A stretch of 64,000 nucleotides of DNA from Mucilaginibacter gossypiicola. Lineage in GTDB: Bacteria; Bacteroidota; Bacteroidia; Sphingobacteriales; Sphingobacteriaceae. How positions within the stretch are numbered: the stretch's first letter is position 1; each line of letters starts with the position of its first letter. A program made the position numbers and the translations under genes. The stretch lies in the NCBI RefSeq assembly GCF_900110105.1, contig NZ_FOCL01000013.1, positions 1 to 64,000 on the forward strand, written 5' to 3'. Shown here piece after piece: positions 23,560 through 32,724 of the stretch. The notes beneath the pieces were generated by a model. It saw nothing but the letters and a program-made list of their open reading frames with translations, was not told the DNA's origin and did no database searches.

Positions 23560-25827
23560 TTAAGATGCCATTTGCTTGCGGATGATGTTTAATGCACCAC
23601 CTGCTTTAAACCACTCAATTTGCTGAGCATTGTAAGTATGGTTTACAGGGAATGATTCGGTTGAACCATCTTTGTGGTGTAACACAACGGTTAACTGTTT
23701 GCCCGGGGCGAAAGTAGTTAAGCCGGTGATATCGATAGTATCATCTTCCTGGATCTTATCATAATCGTTGTTGTCAGCGAAAGTGATACCAAGCATACCT
23801 TGTTTTTTAAGGTTGGTTTCGTGGATACGGGCAAATGATTTTACCAATATGGCACGTACACCAAGGTGACGTGGTTCCATAGCCGCGTGTTCACGTGATG
23901 AACCTTCGCCATAGTTTTCGTCGCCTACTACTATCGAACCGATACCTGCTGCTTTGTAAGCGCGTTGGGTAGCCGGAACCGGACCGTACTCGCCGGTTAA
24001 TTCGTTTTTAACGCTATCGGCAGTAAGGTTAAAGTAGTTGATAGCACCGATCAACATGTTGTTTGAAATGTTATCCAGGTGACCACGGAATTTCAACCAT
24101 GGGCCGGCCATTGAAATGTGGTCGGTAGTACATTTACCTTTAGCTTTGATCAGCAATTTAAGGCCTGTAATGTCGGTACCTTCCCAAGCTTTAAATGGCT
24201 CAAGTAATTGTAAGCGTGATGAAGTTGGAGATACAATAACTTCAACTTTGCTGCCATCCTCGGCTGGTGCCTGGTAGCCTGCATCTTCAACTGCGAAACC
24301 TTTTACCGGTAATTCGATACCTTGAGGCTCGTCAAATTTAACCTGCTCACCGGCTTCGTTAGTTAAGGTATCGGTAAGTGGGTTAAAAGTTAAGTCACCT
24401 GCAATAGCGAAAGCAGTAACAATTTCAGGAGATGCTACGAAAGCGTGGGTGTTAGGGTTACCATCCTGGCGTTTAGCGAAGTTACGGTTAAACGAAGTGA
24501 TGATAGAGTTTTTGCGGGTAGGATCGTCAGTATGACGTGCCCACTGGCCGATACATGGTCCGCAGGCGTTAGCCAATACCACACCGCCCATTTCGGCAAA
24601 AGTAGCAAGGTAACCGTCACGATCAACAGTATAACGTACCTGCTCAGAACCCGGAGTAATAGTGAACTCGGCCTGAGTTTTTAATTTTTTATCGATAGCC
24701 TGTTTAGCGATAGAAGCTGAACGGGTAATGTCTTCGTATGATGAGTTGGTACATGAACCAATCAAACCAACCTCTAATTTGGTAGGCCAGCCGTTTTCTT
24801 TAACAGCGGTAGCAAATTTAGAGATAGGCCATGCCAAATCCGGAGTGAACGGACCGTTTACGTGTGGTTCAAGCTCGCTCAGGTTAATTTCGATAACCTG
24901 GTCAAAATATTGCTCAGGGTTAGCGTAAACTTCTTCGTCGCCGGTTAAGTGTTCAGCAATAGCGTCGGCTAAGTCAGCGATATCGGCACGCTTAGTACCT
25001 TTTAAGTAAGCAGCAGCTTTTTCGTCGTAACCGAAGATAGAGGTAGTAGCACCGATTTCGGCACCCATGTTACAGATAGTACCTTTACCGGTTGCCGACA
25101 TTGAGCGTGCACCTTCACCAAAGTATTCAACAATAGCACCGGTACCACCTTTTACGGTAAGAATACCAGCAACACGTAAGATAACGTCTTTTGCTGAAGT
25201 CCAGCCAGAAAGTTTACCGGTTAATTTAACACCGATCAGTTTAGGGAATTTAAGCTCCCAAGGTAAACCAGCCATTACGTCGCATGCATCAGCACCACCA
25301 ACGCCAATAGCAATCATACCTAAACCACCTGCATTAGGTGTATGTGAGTCGGTACCGATCATCATACCACCAGGGAAAGCATAGTTTTCCAACACTACCT
25401 GGTGAATGATGCCTGCACCGGCTTTCCAGAAACCGATACCATATTTATCAGATACTGAAGCCAGGAAATCGTAAACTTCACGGTTAACGTCAACAGCGGT
25501 GCTTAAATCTTCAACAGCGCCAATTTTAGCCTGAATCAGGTGATCGCAATGTACGGTAGACGGAACAGCAACCTGCGGGCGACCAGCTTGCATAAACTGC
25601 AAAAGGGCCATCTGCGCAGTAGCATCCTGCATAGCTACACGGTCTGGTGCAAAGTCAACATAATCTACCCCGCGACCGAATGCTTTTTGAGCATCGCCTT
25701 CGCTAAGGTGGGCATATAAAATCTTTTCGGTTAAAGTTAGGGGTTTACCGGTCGCTTTACGGGCAGCATCAACACGTGTGCTGTAGCGGTCGTAAACCTT
25801 TTTGATCATATCTAAATCAAAAGCCAT
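23560..25827 (-). CDS. acnA: Aconitate hydratase
   Basis: A 755-residue monomeric aconitase of the mitochondrial type that isomerises citrate and isocitrate in the TCA cycle. The three cluster-binding cysteines are in GLIGSCTNSS (one) and ANACGPCIGQW (two), and the C-terminal swivel domain with GEGSSREHAAMEPRHLG holds the substrate-binding Ser/Arg. The length matches the roughly 750-residue form of Bacteroidota. Codon choice is markedly optimised compared with its neighbours, consistent with high expression. It is a single-gene unit with its own terminator. Confidence 0.96.
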   Translation of the reverse strand: MAFDLDMIKKVYDRYSTRVDAARKATGKPLTLTEKILYAHLSEGDAQKAFGRGVDYVDFAPDRVAMQDATAQMALLQFMQAGRPQVAVPSTVHCDHLIQAKIGAVEDLSTAVDVNREVYDFLASVSDKYGIGFWKAGAGIIHQVVLENYAFPGGMMIGTDSHTPNAGGLGMIAIGVGGADACDVMAGLPWELKFPKLIGVKLTGKLSGWTSAKDVILRVAGILTVKGGTGAIVEYFGEGARSMSATGKGTICNMGAEIGATTSIFGYDEKAAAYLKGTKRADIADLADAIAEHLTGDEEVYANPEQYFDQVIEINLSELEPHVNGPFTPDLAWPISKFATAVKENGWPTKLEVGLIGSCTNSSYEDITRSASIAKQAIDKKLKTQAEFTITPGSEQVRYTVDRDGYLATFAEMGGVVLANACGPCIGQWARHTDDPTRKNSIITSFNRNFAKRQDGNPNTHAFVASPEIVTAFAIAGDLTFNPLTDTLTNEAGEQVKFDEPQGIELPVKGFAVEDAGYQAPAEDGSKVEVIVSPTSSRLQLLEPFKAWEGTDITGLKLLIKAKGKCTTDHISMAGPWLKFRGHLDNISNNMLIGAINYFNLTADSVKNELTGEYGPVPATQRAYKAAGIGSIVVGDENYGEGSSREHAAMEPRHLGVRAILVKSFARIHETNLKKQGMLGITFADNNDYDKIQEDDTIDITGLTTFAPGKQLTVVLHHKDGSTESFPVNHTYNAQQIEWFKAGGALNIIRKQMAS

Positions 25828-26063
25828 TTGTATTTGATTTTTAGGTGAAAAGTAAAAGAAATTGACGTTAAGCCCATTAACTGGCCTTAGAGCGGCGAAT
25901 TTACAAAAAATAACATTTGAAAGCGGTTAGTGCTATATACAAATGTTATTTGGATATGTTCTAAATAAGTGGGTGGAGGTTAGTGTTAGAGATTAGATAG
26001 CTGCAGTTGCAGTTTTGAGTGGCAGTTGCGGTTGATGAATCTAAAAGAAGCATAATATGAAAA

Positions 26064-26145
26064 CGTCATTGCGAGGTACGAAGCAATCCCCGACTTACAG
26101 AGCAGCTCTGCATAGTTCGCGATTGCTTCGTACCTCGCAATGACG
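26064..26145. repeat. Palindromic repeat, GTCATTGCGAGG family, copy C
   Basis: CGTCATTGCGAGGTACGAAG and its exact complement CTTCGTACCTCGCAATGACG flank a loop of about 40 nt. The arms differ from copy A by a compensated change (TACG for AACG), which shows selection or a conversion process that keeps both arms paired. It lies in the 333-nt gap between aconitase and the tricorn-like protease; the rest of that gap shows nothing I recognise. Confidence 0.85.
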
Positions 26146-26160
26146 GTTTTATAGGTCTTG

Positions 26161-29100
26161 CTACTTCAACTGCTTCAAAATCTCCTCAATAGCCCTATCC
26201 AACTGCGGATCTTTATTTTCCAGCCTGTCGGCAAAATCAGTTTTTACATAAATATCTGGTGTTACGCCTGTTTTTTCAATGTCTTTGCCATCAAGTGTAT
26301 AACAGCCCCAGGCCGGGATGCGGTAAAAAGAACCGTCGACCAAGCCTTTGCCGCTGGTGAAAATAATCCAGCGGTAGGTTTCGGTGCCGATGATCTTGCC
26401 TAAGCCCAATTGCTTAAAGCCTTGTGAGGTCATCTCCCCATCGCTTAGGGTTTGCTCATTCATAAGCAGGATAATAGGTTTAGCTGCCGGTGCAAAGTTT
26501 GATTGCTGTGCTTTTTTACCATCACGATAAGCCCATTGCAGATATGGCTTTTGCGACAGGAACTTCAATACATTATCATGTACGTTTCCGCCGGTATTAT
26601 ACCTCAGGTCGAGGATCAGCGCATCTTTATTATAAGCATCGTCGACCATATCTTCCAGAAAGTCTTGCAAAGCGCCGTCGCCCATATTTTTCATATATGA
26701 GTAAGCAATACGGTTTTTACTTTTCTCGGCAACAGTTTTAGCGTTGGTCTTGATCCAGTCGTCGTAAAGGTTGCCCGACAGATCGCCGGTTGATTCGGGG
26801 TGAAGTTTTACTTTAATATCCTTGCCGCCACGATTAAAGGTTAGCTCAATTTCTTTATCAAGCGATGGTTTGCTGAAGTAATAGTTACGGTCTTGTTTTT
26901 CATCGACAGTAACGCCGTTTACTGCTTTCAGTATATCGCCCGGTTTTACATCGATACCTGCTTTATCTGCATTACTATGGATGGCAATACTGCTCACTTT
27001 ATATGGCGATTCATTATCAAAAATGATCCCGGTTTCCATGGTACGGTAGGAGATGTTTTTTTTCTCCTCGCTACCGTTTGAGTAAAAGCCCTGGTGCGAT
27101 GAATTGAGTTCTCCAAGCATATCGTTCAGTAACAGACGCAGGTCGGCACGGTTGTTAATATAAGGCACAAAAGCTTTATAGGTATCATGCACCTTCTTCC
27201 AGTCGGCACCGTGGAAACTACCATCGTAGTAATTTTCATCCAGACCGGCCCAGGTTTCGTCAAACATCTGTGCAAACTCGCCCGCCATATTGCGGGTAAA
27301 GCTGTAATTGATATCTACTCTATCTACCTTATTGGCATCGATATTTAAGGTGTAAATATTGCCACCTGCCGTTATAAAATATTTATCGCCATTGCCAAAA
27401 ATATCAAAGTTGCCAAAATCGCCGCCGCCAACTTTTTCTGTTTTGGGCTGCTCAAAGTTTTCGAGGGTGGTGCGGTAAAGTGCTGCCTTGCCCTCGCTAT
27501 GGTTTGAAGCATAGTATACCAGTGTTTTATCTCCCTTTTGAATTACGTATGTACCCTGCGCCTGTCCAAACTCAGGACTGATACGCTCCAGCCGCTTCAT
27601 CAACTCTTCGGTATCAATGGTAATATCGTCCGGAGCTTTTGGTGTAGGCTGTTCAGATAAGGGTTTCTTTTTGTTGGATGCTTTTTTGTCTTTATCCTTT
27701 TTGTTTTTATCGTCCGAATCCTTTTTCTCCTCTTTAAATAATGCGGTGAATTTATCCATCCTAAACGGATCATCGTACTTTTGCAATGGCATCCGGTAGA
27801 TATGAGAGTCCTTTGAGCCATATGGGTACTCAGGTTGTGTACGAGACGATGTAAAATAAATATACTTTCCATCCGGCGACCAGAACGGCGCGGCTTCGGT
27901 AACACCGCTGTTGGTCAGGTTAATGATCTTTCCGGTTTTTATCTCATAAACAAATACGTCCATCTCAAAATTGCGGTATGCGTTATAAATAACATACTCA
28001 CCGTTTGGCGAAAACCTCGGCGCGGTATTCTCAAAGCCCCAAAACTCATCGGTAACAATGGTTTTTGATGTAAGTGCTTTCATGTCCAATAGCTTCAGTT
28101 CGTTTCGGCCGCTCAAGTAAATGGCCTGTGTACGATCCTTATTCATGCATAAAGAGCGATTACTGCCTTTATCTGCAGTAAGTTGTTTTTCGTCGCCGGT
28201 ACCATCGGCAGCTATAGTATACCAGTTTGGAAAACCACCCAGTGTTTGACCAAAAATTAAGGTTTTATTGTCGCTTAGCCAGTCAACTTCGGTAACGCGT
28301 TCGCTGGTGTTACGCTCCAATTTTTTAATGAATTTGCCCTCAGCATCGCTTACAAATAATTCGCCGCGCGATACAAAAGCTAATTTTTTACCATCAGGCG
28401 ATAAATCCGCCGCTCCAATTTTGCCGCCAACGTCAAATGATTGGTCTTTAGGTAATATGTTGTTGCGAAACAGGTTAAAGTTTAGCTTTTGCATTTGTTT
28501 AGATGCAACATCGTAAACAAAAATCTGGTAATCTTTTTCAAAAACTACCTTGCTGCCATCGGCACTTACCTGCGGGCGTTTAATAGATGTTGGGAATTGA
28601 GTTAAAGCAGTTTTTTTGCCATCGATAAACGTGTACAGATTATATTCCTCGTTGCCTTCGTCGGATACAAAATAGATATTCCCTTTTTGATCAATGGTGG
28701 TCCAAAAATCCTTACCCTGCCAGTCGGTGTATTTTTTATAAACTTTGGTTTTAGGGTTGTATGATTGAATATCGGGATTATAGGCACCTTTATAATGCTT
28801 GCGGGTTGGGAAATAGATACTTTCCCAGGTATTGCTGAAAAACAACTCGCCGGTTTGCGGATGTTCAACCACGCCGTGTATGGTATTGAAATAATGACCG
28901 AAGAGCCGCACAGGCGTACCACCGGTTGCAGCTACCTTGTACTCGCTGAAACCATTATAACGGGAAGAGTTAAAGTAGATAGATTTTGAATCCCAGCTCC
29001 ATGAATCAACATTATCGCCGGCATCGTTATAGGTAAGCTGTTTGATATCACCGCCGGCAAGGGGCATCACGTACACATCATTGTTGCCAAACTGGTTTGA

Positions 29101-29349
29101 CGAAAAGGCAAGCCATTGCCCGTCGGGCGATACCCGTGGACTGGTTTCTTCGCCCTGCATAGCTGTTAACCTGGTTGCTGCCGAGTTGTTAATATCGGCT
29201 TTCCATAGGTCGCCCTCGTAAGTGAAAATTACGGTTTTGCCGTCGGGAGTAAGTGTTGGGTTGGATGTGAAATAGCTCCCGGTAGTTTGCGCTTTAAGAT
29301 TTGTTTGATACAATACTGCCGAAAACAATACGATGTATAGTTTCTTCAT
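26161..29349 (-). CDS. Tricorn-like S41 family peptidase
   Basis: A 1062-residue exported protein: signal peptide about 1-20 (LYQTNLKAQT), WD40/tricorn-type beta-propellers (about 25-590; repeated SPDGKxxxF motifs such as FSPNGEYVIY), a Lys-rich linker (about 545-570), a C1-type helical segment, a PDZ domain (about 770-860; VKPGDILKAVNG) and an S41 core. The nucleophile is probably Ser near residue 970 (TLSDGEMTS) and the His of NSSHQGFYSNG is a triad candidate. The tricorn family degrades peptides; here export makes a periplasmic or surface protease likely. The gene is divergent from the glycosyltransferase gene with only 37 nt between. Confidence 0.9.
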   Translation of the reverse strand: MKKLYIVLFSAVLYQTNLKAQTTGSYFTSNPTLTPDGKTVIFTYEGDLWKADINNSAATRLTAMQGEETSPRVSPDGQWLAFSSNQFGNNDVYVMPLAGGDIKQLTYNDAGDNVDSWSWDSKSIYFNSSRYNGFSEYKVAATGGTPVRLFGHYFNTIHGVVEHPQTGELFFSNTWESIYFPTRKHYKGAYNPDIQSYNPKTKVYKKYTDWQGKDFWTTIDQKGNIYFVSDEGNEEYNLYTFIDGKKTALTQFPTSIKRPQVSADGSKVVFEKDYQIFVYDVASKQMQKLNFNLFRNNILPKDQSFDVGGKIGAADLSPDGKKLAFVSRGELFVSDAEGKFIKKLERNTSERVTEVDWLSDNKTLIFGQTLGGFPNWYTIAADGTGDEKQLTADKGSNRSLCMNKDRTQAIYLSGRNELKLLDMKALTSKTIVTDEFWGFENTAPRFSPNGEYVIYNAYRNFEMDVFVYEIKTGKIINLTNSGVTEAAPFWSPDGKYIYFTSSRTQPEYPYGSKDSHIYRMPLQKYDDPFRMDKFTALFKEEKKDSDDKNKKDKDKKASNKKKPLSEQPTPKAPDDITIDTEELMKRLERISPEFGQAQGTYVIQKGDKTLVYYASNHSEGKAALYRTTLENFEQPKTEKVGGGDFGNFDIFGNGDKYFITAGGNIYTLNIDANKVDRVDINYSFTRNMAGEFAQMFDETWAGLDENYYDGSFHGADWKKVHDTYKAFVPYINNRADLRLLLNDMLGELNSSHQGFYSNGSEEKKNISYRTMETGIIFDNESPYKVSSIAIHSNADKAGIDVKPGDILKAVNGVTVDEKQDRNYYFSKPSLDKEIELTFNRGGKDIKVKLHPESTGDLSGNLYDDWIKTNAKTVAEKSKNRIAYSYMKNMGDGALQDFLEDMVDDAYNKDALILDLRYNTGGNVHDNVLKFLSQKPYLQWAYRDGKKAQQSNFAPAAKPIILLMNEQTLSDGEMTSQGFKQLGLGKIIGTETYRWIIFTSGKGLVDGSFYRIPAWGCYTLDGKDIEKTGVTPDIYVKTDFADRLENKDPQLDRAIEEILKQLK

Positions 29350-29374
29350 ATGGTTTAAGTGTTATGAATAAATG

Positions 29375-29382
29375 TATTTTTG
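29375..29382 (+). promoter_or_regulatory. -7 element immediately before a start codon
   Basis: TATTTTTG matches TAnnTTTG and ends 4 nt before the ATG at 29387. If used, the transcript would begin at or next to the start codon (leaderless). The -33 element is weak (GTTTAAG near 29353). Confidence 0.35.
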
Positions 29383-29386
29383 AGCC

Positions 29387-30670
29387 ATGTTAAAAGTGGT
29401 GCACCTCAATACGTATGACGGCAATGGCGGGGCGGGCAGGGCCTGCATGCGCCTTAACCGGGCATTACTAAGCCAAAATATCGATTCTAAAATTATAGTA
29501 CATTATAAATTTGGAAATAATCCTGATATCAAGACTTTTAACCGTAGTATCATTCAGAAATCATACGCCGCTGCTACTATTATCCTGGAGCGGATATTGG
29601 CAAAACGTTTTTTAAAGCCCGACAGCCGCACCCCCTTTTCCTTTACCTGGTTTGGCCGTTCGGTAATTAAACATCCCGATGTTAAAAATGCAGATGTCAT
29701 TCACCTGCACTGGATCAATCATGGCTTTTTAGATCCTAAACATATAGCCGAAATTAGAAAGCTGGGTAAGCCTGTAGTATGGACTTTTCATGACAGCAAT
29801 GCCTTTACCGGTGGATGCCATGTGCGCTATATCTGCGATCATTACCAACAGCAATGCGGTAATTGTCCGCTGCTGATTAATGCCGGAGATAATGATATTT
29901 CGCACCGCATATGGCAGCAAAAAAATGAAGCTTACCAGCAGCTGGGCTTTAACATTATAGCGCCAAGCTTGTGGATGCAGGCTTCTGTAAGGAAAAGCAG
30001 TTTGATGGGGGACGAGCCGATAGACAATATTCCCAACACACTGGAAACCGATGTTTTTAAGCCGATAGATAAAAGGGAAGCAAAAGCAAAAGCCGGGTTG
30101 CCAACAGATAAATTCATTTTTTTAAGCGGATTTATGCCATCGCGTAAGGATCTGCATAAGGGGACACAATATCTGCTGGAGAGTATGGAATTGCTTAAGC
30201 AGCGTTTAGGTGCAGAGACAGATCAGGTTGAGTTGGTTGTGTTTGGGAACCGCGGCACAGAAAATCTACCCGACTTCCCTTTTAAAACCAGTTTTTTAGG
30301 AACCATCAATAACGATGAAAAACTGGCCCTTCACTATGCCGCGGCCGATGCCTTTTTAATCCCCTCGCTGGAGGATAATTTGCCTTACACCGTAATGGAA
30401 AGCCTGAGCTGTGGTACTCCGGTCATAGCGTTTACTACCGGCGGTATCCCCGACATGGTGCAGCATCAATACAGCGGCTACTTAGCTACCTATCGTTCAT
30501 CTGAAAGTTTTACTGATGGAATGGAATGGATCATTAAACATCCTGAAAAGGACAAGTTGAATAGGCAGGCACGGCAAATCATAATGGATAGATTCTCGGA
30601 AGAAGTAATCGCCAAAAAACATATCGCAGTTTATCAACAATTACTAAACAAGGGAGGGAATAATGTTTAA
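29387..30670 (+). CDS. Glycosyltransferase family 4 protein
   Basis: A 427-residue GT-B glycosyltransferase. The N-terminal domain has the nucleotide-site loop GNGGAGRACMRL (about 13-24); the C-terminal domain carries FLIPSLEDNLPYTVMESLSC and GTPVIAFTTGGIPDMV with the E-x7-E type motif of family 4 (about 320-360). Four cysteines cluster near 145-165 (GGCHVRYICDHYQQQCGNC), which could bind zinc and are not typical of the whole family. The role is probably sugar transfer for a surface polysaccharide; the acceptor is unknown. The stop overlaps the next gene by 8 nt. Confidence 0.88.
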   Translation: MLKVVHLNTYDGNGGAGRACMRLNRALLSQNIDSKIIVHYKFGNNPDIKTFNRSIIQKSYAAATIILERILAKRFLKPDSRTPFSFTWFGRSVIKHPDVKNADVIHLHWINHGFLDPKHIAEIRKLGKPVVWTFHDSNAFTGGCHVRYICDHYQQQCGNCPLLINAGDNDISHRIWQQKNEAYQQLGFNIIAPSLWMQASVRKSSLMGDEPIDNIPNTLETDVFKPIDKREAKAKAGLPTDKFIFLSGFMPSRKDLHKGTQYLLESMELLKQRLGAETDQVELVVFGNRGTENLPDFPFKTSFLGTINNDEKLALHYAAADAFLIPSLEDNLPYTVMESLSCGTPVIAFTTGGIPDMVQHQYSGYLATYRSSESFTDGMEWIIKHPEKDKLNRQARQIIMDRFSEEVIAKKHIAVYQQLLNKGGNNV

Positions 30671-31415
30671 TCCCCGGTTAAGCGTTGTTACCATTGTGTA
30701 TAATAATGTAAGGGATATTGAGCGCACTATTCGTTCGGTAGTTAATCAGACATATACCAATATTGAATATATTATTGTCGATGGGTTATCTAATGATGGA
30801 ACCTTACAGGTAATTGACAAGTATAAAAGCCAGGTAACAAAATTCATCAGCGAGAAAGACGAGGGCATTTACGATGCCATGAATAAAGGCCTTACCCTGG
30901 CGACAGGCGATTACGTGATCTTCATGAATTCGGGCGATGAGTTTTATGATGGTAAAACAGTAGCAGCGGTTTTTGCTTCGGCAGATGACGCTGATATTTA
31001 TTATGGCGAAACCGAAATGATTGACGATGATGGCAATAGTTTAGGGCAGCGCAGGCACAAAGCGCCGGAGAAATTTACCTGGCGTGGTTTTAAATATGGC
31101 ATGAGCATCAGTCACCAGGCTATTTATATCAGACGTTCACTGGCAGAACCTTACGACCGCCGGTATCAATTGAGTTCAGATATCGACTGGATAATCCGTG
31201 CTGCAAAGAAGGCTAAAAAGATCATCAACGTTAACCGCTACGTGGCCAAATACCTGGTAGGGGGTATGTCGAAGAAAAAGCACCGACAGAGTTTGATGGA
31301 GCGCTTTGATATCATGAAGCGAAATTATGGCTTAATCCCCACTGTTTTTAACCATTTTGTTATCGCCTTTAATTTAGGCTGGTATTGGTTAAGGAATAGA
31401 AGGACTAATGATTGA
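30663..31415 (+). CDS. Glycosyltransferase family 2 protein
   Basis: A 250-residue GT-A enzyme. VVTIVYNNVRDIERTIRSVV (8-27), IIVDGLSNDGT (about 38-48) and the DxD-like MNSGDEFYDG (about 89-98) are family 2 hallmarks; EKDEGIYDAMNKGL is typical of the WcaA/colanic-acid-like subgroup. The product is cytoplasmic or membrane-associated. It overlaps the upstream family 4 gene and is probably translated with it, forming a two-gene piece of a polysaccharide pathway; the rest of such a locus is not adjacent. Confidence 0.9.
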   Translation: MFNPRLSVVTIVYNNVRDIERTIRSVVNQTYTNIEYIIVDGLSNDGTLQVIDKYKSQVTKFISEKDEGIYDAMNKGLTLATGDYVIFMNSGDEFYDGKTVAAVFASADDADIYYGETEMIDDDGNSLGQRRHKAPEKFTWRGFKYGMSISHQAIYIRRSLAEPYDRRYQLSSDIDWIIRAAKKAKKIINVNRYVAKYLVGGMSKKKHRQSLMERFDIMKRNYGLIPTVFNHFVIAFNLGWYWLRNRRTND

Positions 31416-31440
31416 GGCTGTGGATATTATGTAAAAAAGA

Positions 31441-31536
31441 TGTCATTGCGAGGAGGTACGACGAAGCAATCTCGTAGCTATCCAAGTCGAATATGCATTG
31501 GCTACGAGATTGCCACGCTATCGCTCGCAATGACAT
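31441..31536. repeat. Palindromic repeat, GTCATTGCGAGG family, copy D (mosaic arms)
   Basis: The outer arms TGTCATTGCGAG / CTCGCAATGACA and the inner arms AATCTCGTAGC / GCTACGAGATT pair, but the middle differs: GGTACGACGAAGC on the left and GCCACGCTATCG on the right. It therefore combines the left half seen in copy B with the right half seen in copy E. Confidence 0.75.
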
Positions 31537-31550
31537 GCTTTAATACCCAT

Positions 31551-31606
31551 TTCTGGCGTAAGCGCTGTATGATTGGCTTTTCTGGCGCAAGTGTTGTATG
31601 ATTGGT
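31551..31606. repeat. Two 27-nt imperfect direct repeats
   Basis: TTCTGGCGTAAGCGCTGTATG (31551) and TTCTGGCGCAAGTGTTGTATG (31580), each followed by ATTGG, are tandem with a 29-nt period and differ at three positions. No function is apparent. Confidence 0.6.
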
Positions 31607-31705
31607 TGTGCAGAGTCCACTTATGCCTGTGTATAGGAAAGTACAAGTCAGCAACCGCACAACTCTCTGCTCAAGATTTGCGCTAAAGTTTGATTCTTCA
31701 CATGA

Positions 31706-32569
31706 TCAGTTGAAAAATCTTTTAAATCGTCCCCAGAAATTAACGGGATGACTTTCTTCGTCTTGTTCTTTTAATTGTATTTCGTGATCGTCCATCTTCT
31801 CAACTAATTTTTGAGCATTAGCATCAGCCTCTGGTCTAACCCTCTTTATTTCGGGCATCCTGATGCCGGTAATTGTCTCAAAGTGTTTTTTAGCCGTTTC
31901 AAAAACTTCTATTTCTTCATCGGTACGTGTATCAACGTGAGTAATCTCAGGGATCAAATTACTTGATAATTGTACAGATTCGCATTCAAAATCTGATAAT
32001 ATATTTTGGTAAATACGGGCTGCCTGATCTTTTAATCCTGCATTTTCATATCCACCGGCAAATTGTAACATATCTTGCCCAATCTCATGCTTTTTAAGCA
32101 GATCGCCTATAGATAAACTGATTTGCGCTTTTGCGGCAGATACGTTTGCAATTGCCTGTACATCATCTGTTTCTTTTAACAGATCAATAAATGCTTGCAA
32201 TTTGCTTCTTAACGATGTATCAACTTCATATACATCTTTTGCCTGGGAAAGATATACTCCTTTTTGCATGGTTGTATCAGCCAAAAGTTTTATAAATCCT
32301 CCCATTTTAAATACCAGGAATGTCAATGCAATTTTATACTCCTGAAGCTGGACTTTTGAAATTGCTGATTTGTTTAATGCTTCATACAAATTAAAGCCTT
32401 CCAGAAACTCTTCCTGGTACATATTTGCCTCAAAGCCATAATCGACTTCTTCCAAATGGTTGCCATTTAAAACCCGCAAAAGGACATGGTGTATTTTTAA
32501 TCCGCTATCCGAATTTTGCAAGGCGTATTTGAGCTCATCAAATTTGTTTTGCTGTATTAATAGTATCAT
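31706..32569 (-). CDS. Hypothetical helical protein
   Basis: A 287-residue cytoplasmic protein that I do not recognise. It appears almost entirely alpha-helical, with a hydrophobic stretch near residue 75-95 (YKIALTFLVFKMGGFIKLL) too polar at its edges to be a sure membrane segment, a helical-repeat-like middle (about 135-200, with AGLKDQAARIYQNIL recalling a TPR helix) and a basic C-terminal end (NFWGRFKRFFN). It stands alone between a repeat-filled gap and YfhO. Base composition is slightly more AT-rich than the neighbours. Confidence 0.6.
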   Translation of the reverse strand: MILLIQQNKFDELKYALQNSDSGLKIHHVLLRVLNGNHLEEVDYGFEANMYQEEFLEGFNLYEALNKSAISKVQLQEYKIALTFLVFKMGGFIKLLADTTMQKGVYLSQAKDVYEVDTSLRSKLQAFIDLLKETDDVQAIANVSAAKAQISLSIGDLLKKHEIGQDMLQFAGGYENAGLKDQAARIYQNILSDFECESVQLSSNLIPEITHVDTRTDEEIEVFETAKKHFETITGIRMPEIKRVRPEADANAQKLVEKMDDHEIQLKEQDEESHPVNFWGRFKRFFN

Positions 32570-32672
32570 TTTTTTGTGATAGGTTTATTTCACATCTAAG
32601 GTACAATCTTTTCAGCATCGGCAGTATGATTATTACTTACCTGGCAAACACATTCATCAATTAATATCCCAT

Positions 32673-32706
32673 AAAAAAAGCGATGAGTATTTGCCCATCG
32701 CTTTTC
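32673..32706 (-). terminator. Terminator of the YfhO gene
   Basis: On the minus strand AAAGCGATG and CATCGCTTT pair around a 10-nt loop and are followed by a run of seven T (plus-strand A-run 32673-32679). It lies 19 nt after the YfhO stop codon. Confidence 0.75.
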
Positions 32707-32724
32707 TTTTAAAGATAAAGCTTA

